Shown one piece after another: positions 61,801 through 64,000 of a stretch of 64,000 nt of DNA. The notes beneath the pieces were generated by a model. That model was not told the origin of the DNA, searched no databases, and worked only from the letters and a program-made list of their open reading frames with translations. The first letter of the stretch is position 1. Each line of letters opens with the position of its first letter. This stretch comes from Flavobacteriaceae bacterium UBA3356 (GTDB lineage: Bacteria > Bacteroidota > Bacteroidia > Flavobacteriales > Flavobacteriaceae): the NCBI GenBank assembly GCA_002360635.1, contig DEQW01000003.1, positions 82,236 through 146,235 on the forward strand, in the 5' to 3' direction. A program made the translations under genes and the position numbers.

Positions 61801-62185
61801 AGGTTTCATTATCTTTAAAGCGTTTGGCAGTCTCTTTTACGACGGCAAAAGCTTCTGGCAGTATTTCTTCTAGCGTAGCCTTTTCAACTTCATAGCGGTC
61901 GTCTTTCAACGCATCTATTTGGTTGTAGATTTCTTCCTTTTTATCGATATCTTCTTCAGCTTCGGCATCAATCCTTAGTTGATCAATCTGCTGCTGTATT
62001 TCTTTTTGATCTTCTTTAATCTTAGCACGAAATGTATCAGACTTTGCCCGTAATTCGTCCAACGATAAATTGGACATGGCAGCTTCGTGTTCTTTTATTT
62101 TATCAACATACGGTTGAATTTCACTAATGTCTTTTTTGGATTTATCTCCAACAAAGACTTTTAAAATATTATCTAATATTCCCAT
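58826..62185 (-). CDS. secA: Preprotein translocase ATPase SecA
   Basis: 1119 residues. Motor motifs: [20 protein letters not shown] (Walker A), [20 protein letters not shown] (Walker B and DEAD-type region), [34 protein letters not shown]. An insertion in the preprotein cross-linking region (about residues 300-470) makes it longer than the 901-residue E. coli SecA, as is usual in Bacteroidota. The C-terminus lacks the cysteine/histidine zinc motif and ends in [19 protein letters not shown]. It drives protein export through SecYEG. Confidence 0.97.
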   Translation of the reverse strand: [1119 protein letters not shown]

Positions 62186-62326
62186 GGGTTATTGGTGTGT
62201 TTTATACTCAAAAATGGTGCAGGCAAGAAGCCGTATTGGCACATACAAAAAAACTGCAAAAAAATAAGGTAACCAAGAGGATGGTTTGTTTTATTTGTTG
62301 CCATAACGATTTTGTTTTGAGCAAAA

Positions 62327-62357
62327 AAAAAGTCTCTATTTTGTATAGAGACTTTTT
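62327..62357 (-). terminator. Terminator after the DUF2795 gene
   Basis: Arms AAAAAGTCTCTA (62327-62338) and TAGAGACTTTTT (62346-62357), with T-run on the minus strand, between the DUF2795 stop and the secA start. Confidence 0.85.
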
Positions 62358-62404
62358 AATTAGTATTTCAGTTATTGTTGTAACGTAGCATTATTATGCT
62401 GTTA

Positions 62405-62626
62405 TTAATATTCATCTTCATTCCACAGATAATCTTCATCTGTGGGGTAGTCCGGCCAAATTTCTTCAATAGAATCGTATGAGTCGCCTTCATCTTCAAT
62501 AGCCTGTAGGTTTTCCACTACTTCTAATGGAGCTCCTGTTCTAATGGCGTAATCTATCAATTCGTCTTTCGTTGCCGGCCAGGGCGCATCGCTTAAATAG
62601 GATGCAAGTTCTAAAGTCCAATACAT
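62405..62626 (-). CDS. DUF2795 protein
   Basis: 73 residues: MYWTLELASYLSDAPWPATK, DELIDYAIRTGAPLEVVENL, then an acidic tail (DYPTDEDYLWNEDEY). The first ~45 residues are the DUF2795 fold found in many bacteria. Soluble, function unknown. Its own promoter and terminator make it monocistronic. Confidence 0.88.
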   Translation of the reverse strand: MYWTLELASYLSDAPWPATKDELIDYAIRTGAPLEVVENLQAIEDEGDSYDSIEEIWPDYPTDEDYLWNEDEY

Positions 62627-62651
62627 AGCACTTTGTGTTTTATAATTTCTG

Positions 62652-62659
62652 CAAAAATA
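62652..62659 (-). promoter_or_regulatory. -7 promoter element of the DUF2795 gene
   Basis: Minus-strand TATTTTTG matches TAnnTTTG, 26 bases upstream of 62626. Confidence 0.5.
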
Positions 62660-62765
62660 ATTTTTTCGATTAAAAAGTCAAGAAAAATCGCAATTATTTA
62701 TGCTATATTTTAAAGAACGTTTTTAAATCGCTGATTTATAATATATTAAATTTTATGAGAAAACC

Positions 62766-63338
62766 TTATAATTTCTCCGGAATCCATTTAACTTCCTCAG
62801 CTTGCAGGTCATGGGTCAATTTCCGTGCCAGTACAAACAGATAGTCAGATAGACGGTTTAAGTATATTAAAACACGTTCGTCAATAGGTTCTTCATGGTG
62901 CAACAACGTAGCCAAACGTTCGGCGCGACGGCAAACACAGCGGGCTATGTGACAATATGACACAGTAGTGTGGCCGCCGGGTAACACAAAATGTGTCATT
63001 GGAGGGAGGTCGTCGTTCATACGGTCTATTTCAGTTTCCAGCCGTTCTATGTTTTCTTCGTTTATTTTTGGAATGTTTAAACGTTCTTTTCCGCTTTTCA
63101 ACATCGCTTTTTCGGGATCGGTCGCTAACATAGACCCTAAAGTAAACAATCGATCTTGTATGTGAATTAAAATTTCCTTGGAGCGTGCATCAATTTCTTG
63201 ATCGCGAATAAGCCCAATATGCGAGTTTAATTCGTCCACAGTTCCGTAACTGTCTATGCGGATATGGTATTTAGGCACTCGTGTGCCGCCAAAAAGAGCT
63301 GTAGTGCCTTTATCGCCTGTTTTTGTGTATATTTTCAT
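62766..63338 (-). CDS. ATP:cob(I)alamin adenosyltransferase, PduO type
   Basis: 190 residues. The PduO/MMAB signature is present: YTKTGDKGTTALFGGTRVPK at the N-terminus (ATP loop), DSYGTVDELNSHIG, FVLPGGHTTVSYCHIARCVCRRAER, and RLSDYLFVLAR. It converts cob(I)alamin to adenosylcobalamin, the cofactor of the acyl-CoA mutases such as IcmF. It is followed by the small membrane-protein gene upstream on the same strand (34 bases away). Confidence 0.94.
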   Translation of the reverse strand: MKIYTKTGDKGTTALFGGTRVPKYHIRIDSYGTVDELNSHIGLIRDQEIDARSKEILIHIQDRLFTLGSMLATDPEKAMLKSGKERLNIPKINEENIERLETEIDRMNDDLPPMTHFVLPGGHTTVSYCHIARCVCRRAERLATLLHHEEPIDERVLIYLNRLSDYLFVLARKLTHDLQAEEVKWIPEKL

Positions 63339-63371
63339 TGTTTTTTATTTCTGAAGAACTATAAGGTTGTC

Positions 63372-63545
63372 TTATTCTTTATCTTCTTTATGTTTTTTCT
63401 TTTCAAAATATTCATTCCTAAAATTTCTGCGTCGTCGTTTACGCAATGCATTTGTGTTTCGTTTGTTCCAAAAATAAAGGAGTAACAGCAACAAAATACC
63501 GCCTACAACTAACACGATAGGATTTGAAAAAAAAGATGTTTCCAT
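63372..63545 (-). CDS. Small single-helix membrane protein
   Basis: 57 residues from ATG at 63545 (METSFFSNPIVLVVGGILLLLLLYFW) with one membrane helix and a strongly basic tail (RKRRRRNFRNEYFEKKKHKE). The frame is open to 63734, but that upstream part runs through the repetitive DNA and is unlikely to be translated. Function unknown. Confidence 0.55.
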   Translation of the reverse strand: METSFFSNPIVLVVGGILLLLLLYFWNKRNTNALRKRRRRNFRNEYFEKKKHKEDKE

Positions 63546-63658
63546 AATGTGTGAAGATACAGAGCCGTGGAGCAAATTCCAAGGAAAATAAAGTAAAATA
63601 GACACTAGAATATAGAATAGAGAGGACAGGTTAAAGGGAATAGAACAGAGGGATTCCT

Positions 63659-63756
63659 CAGTCGTGGCCTCCTTCGGAATGACACATGGGATTGTCATTC
63701 TGAATGTAGCGTAGCGAAGTGAAGAATCTCTCATCCAAATAACAAAACATCAAACT
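63659..63756. repeat. 98-bp direct repeat, copy 1, with internal imperfect palindrome
   Basis: Starts CAGTCGTGGCCTCC and ends ACATCAAACT. It matches 63903-64000 at 96 of 98 positions. Within it TTCGGAATGACA and TGTCATTCTGAA face each other, so the unit can fold as a hairpin. Confidence 0.85.
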
Positions 63757-63776
63757 ATCCAATCAACAAAGGAAAA

Positions 63777-63808
63777 GATTCCTCAGTCGTGCCTCCTTCG
63801 GAATGACA
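63777..63808. repeat. Partial third copy of the repeat
   Basis: GATTCCTCAGTCGTG followed by CCTCCTTCGGAATGACA corresponds to the beginning of copy 1 with one base missing; the second half is replaced by unrelated sequence. Confidence 0.7.
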
Positions 63809-63902
63809 GGTTCAGCTTGCAGTGTTCAGCAGGCAGGTGGTCTCGATACACTTCCTCGTGCCTCGGAAGCACTCGACCTGACGGGGTTTAGTTGGCAGTT
63901 CG

Positions 63903-64000
63903 CAGTCGTGGCCTTCTTCGGAATGACACATGGGATTGTCATTCTGAATGCAGCGTAGCGAAGTGAAGAATCTCTCATCCAAATAACAAAACATCAAACT
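63903..64000. repeat. 98-bp direct repeat, copy 2
   Basis: Differs from copy 1 at two positions and lies exactly 244 bases after it. It reaches the window edge, so the true right end is not visible. Confidence 0.85.

Larger units (their letters stand above)
63546..64000. other. Gene-free repetitive region at the right edge
   Basis: About 455 bases without a credible gene; open frames here follow the repeats. It contains two 98-bp direct repeats, a partial third copy, and another inverted motif between them (TCGATACACTTCC ... GGAAGCACTCGA). It may continue beyond the window. Confidence 0.7.

Noticed and set aside
63546..63734. Upstream extension of the small membrane-protein frame
   Set aside because: It runs through copy 1 of the direct repeat; the ATG at 63545 gives a normal small membrane protein.
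63812..63997. Open frame of 61 codons at the right edge
   Set aside because: Composed wholly of the repeat units; its translation has Cys/His/Arg-rich low-quality sequence and no relatives known.
63659..64000. CRISPR array
   Set aside because: Repeats are 98 bp with 146-bp spacing, internally palindromic, too few and too large for CRISPR, and no cas genes are present.

Overview
The window looks like chromosome of a marine-type flavobacterium (Bacteroidota, Flavobacteriaceae). DNA is AT-rich, many genes are preceded by the Bacteroidota -7 promoter motif TAnnTTTG rather than by Shine-Dalgarno sequences, two proteins carry type IX secretion (T9SS) C-terminal sorting domains, lipoproteins have short Bacteroidota-type lipoboxes, and family-restricted small proteins (Lacal_2735-like, DUF2795, DUF6249, DUF4199) are present. 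Genus cannot be set from the sequence. No rRNA, tRNA or CRISPR was seen.

Region by region. 1-4001: the end of a curli (functional amyloid) secretion operon, csgE (cut by the window edge), csgF, csgG with an extra beta-barrel tail, and a surface lipoprotein with a beta-propeller. 4065-10050: housekeeping (purM, DUF3078 outer-membrane protein, prfA, pyrF and a metal/cobalamin-binding protein). 10052-16102: small conserved proteins, a T9SS-exported protein and the large B12-dependent fused mutase IcmF. 16235-20611: Lrp regulator, an MFS transporter preceded by a probable leader peptide and attenuator, CrcB and an SRPBCC/GyrI-like protein. 20733-24165: dipeptidyl peptidase III with a GC-rich IS256-family insertion sequence between its stop codon and its terminator. 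24205-31815: lipoproteins, IlvE, MnmD, YceI, and grpE-dnaJ. 32110-38251: a tightly packed six-gene run (ABC exporter, MscS channel, outer-membrane protein, NtrC-like regulator without HTH, PPK2). 38308-44345: M28 peptidase, a nonsense-mutated DUF2071 gene, a DUF1853 gene without a normal start, MATE and PAP2 genes. 44466-48469: a glycosyltransferase trio (GT2, LAB_N, GT39) divergent from a sugar-nucleotide epimerase. 48471-54894: MeaB, Ohr, and two ECF sigma loci only about 2.5 kb apart. 54955-64000: a 1000-residue T9SS protein with three tandem N-terminal domains, SecA, an ATP:cobalamin adenosyltransferase, and two blocks of palindromic intergenic repeats.

Functional links: IcmF, MeaB, the cobalamin adenosyltransferase and perhaps the BtuF-like protein are parts of B12-dependent acyl-CoA metabolism scattered over the window. 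The curli genes, T9SS proteins, lipoproteins and glycosyltransferases concern the cell surface. Most of the window is ordinary core genome. The points most worth a second look are the leader-peptide/attenuator in front of the MFS gene (18305-18472), the modified curli machinery, the ECF-linked protein with repeated MExWGxxF helices, and the palindromic repeat blocks.
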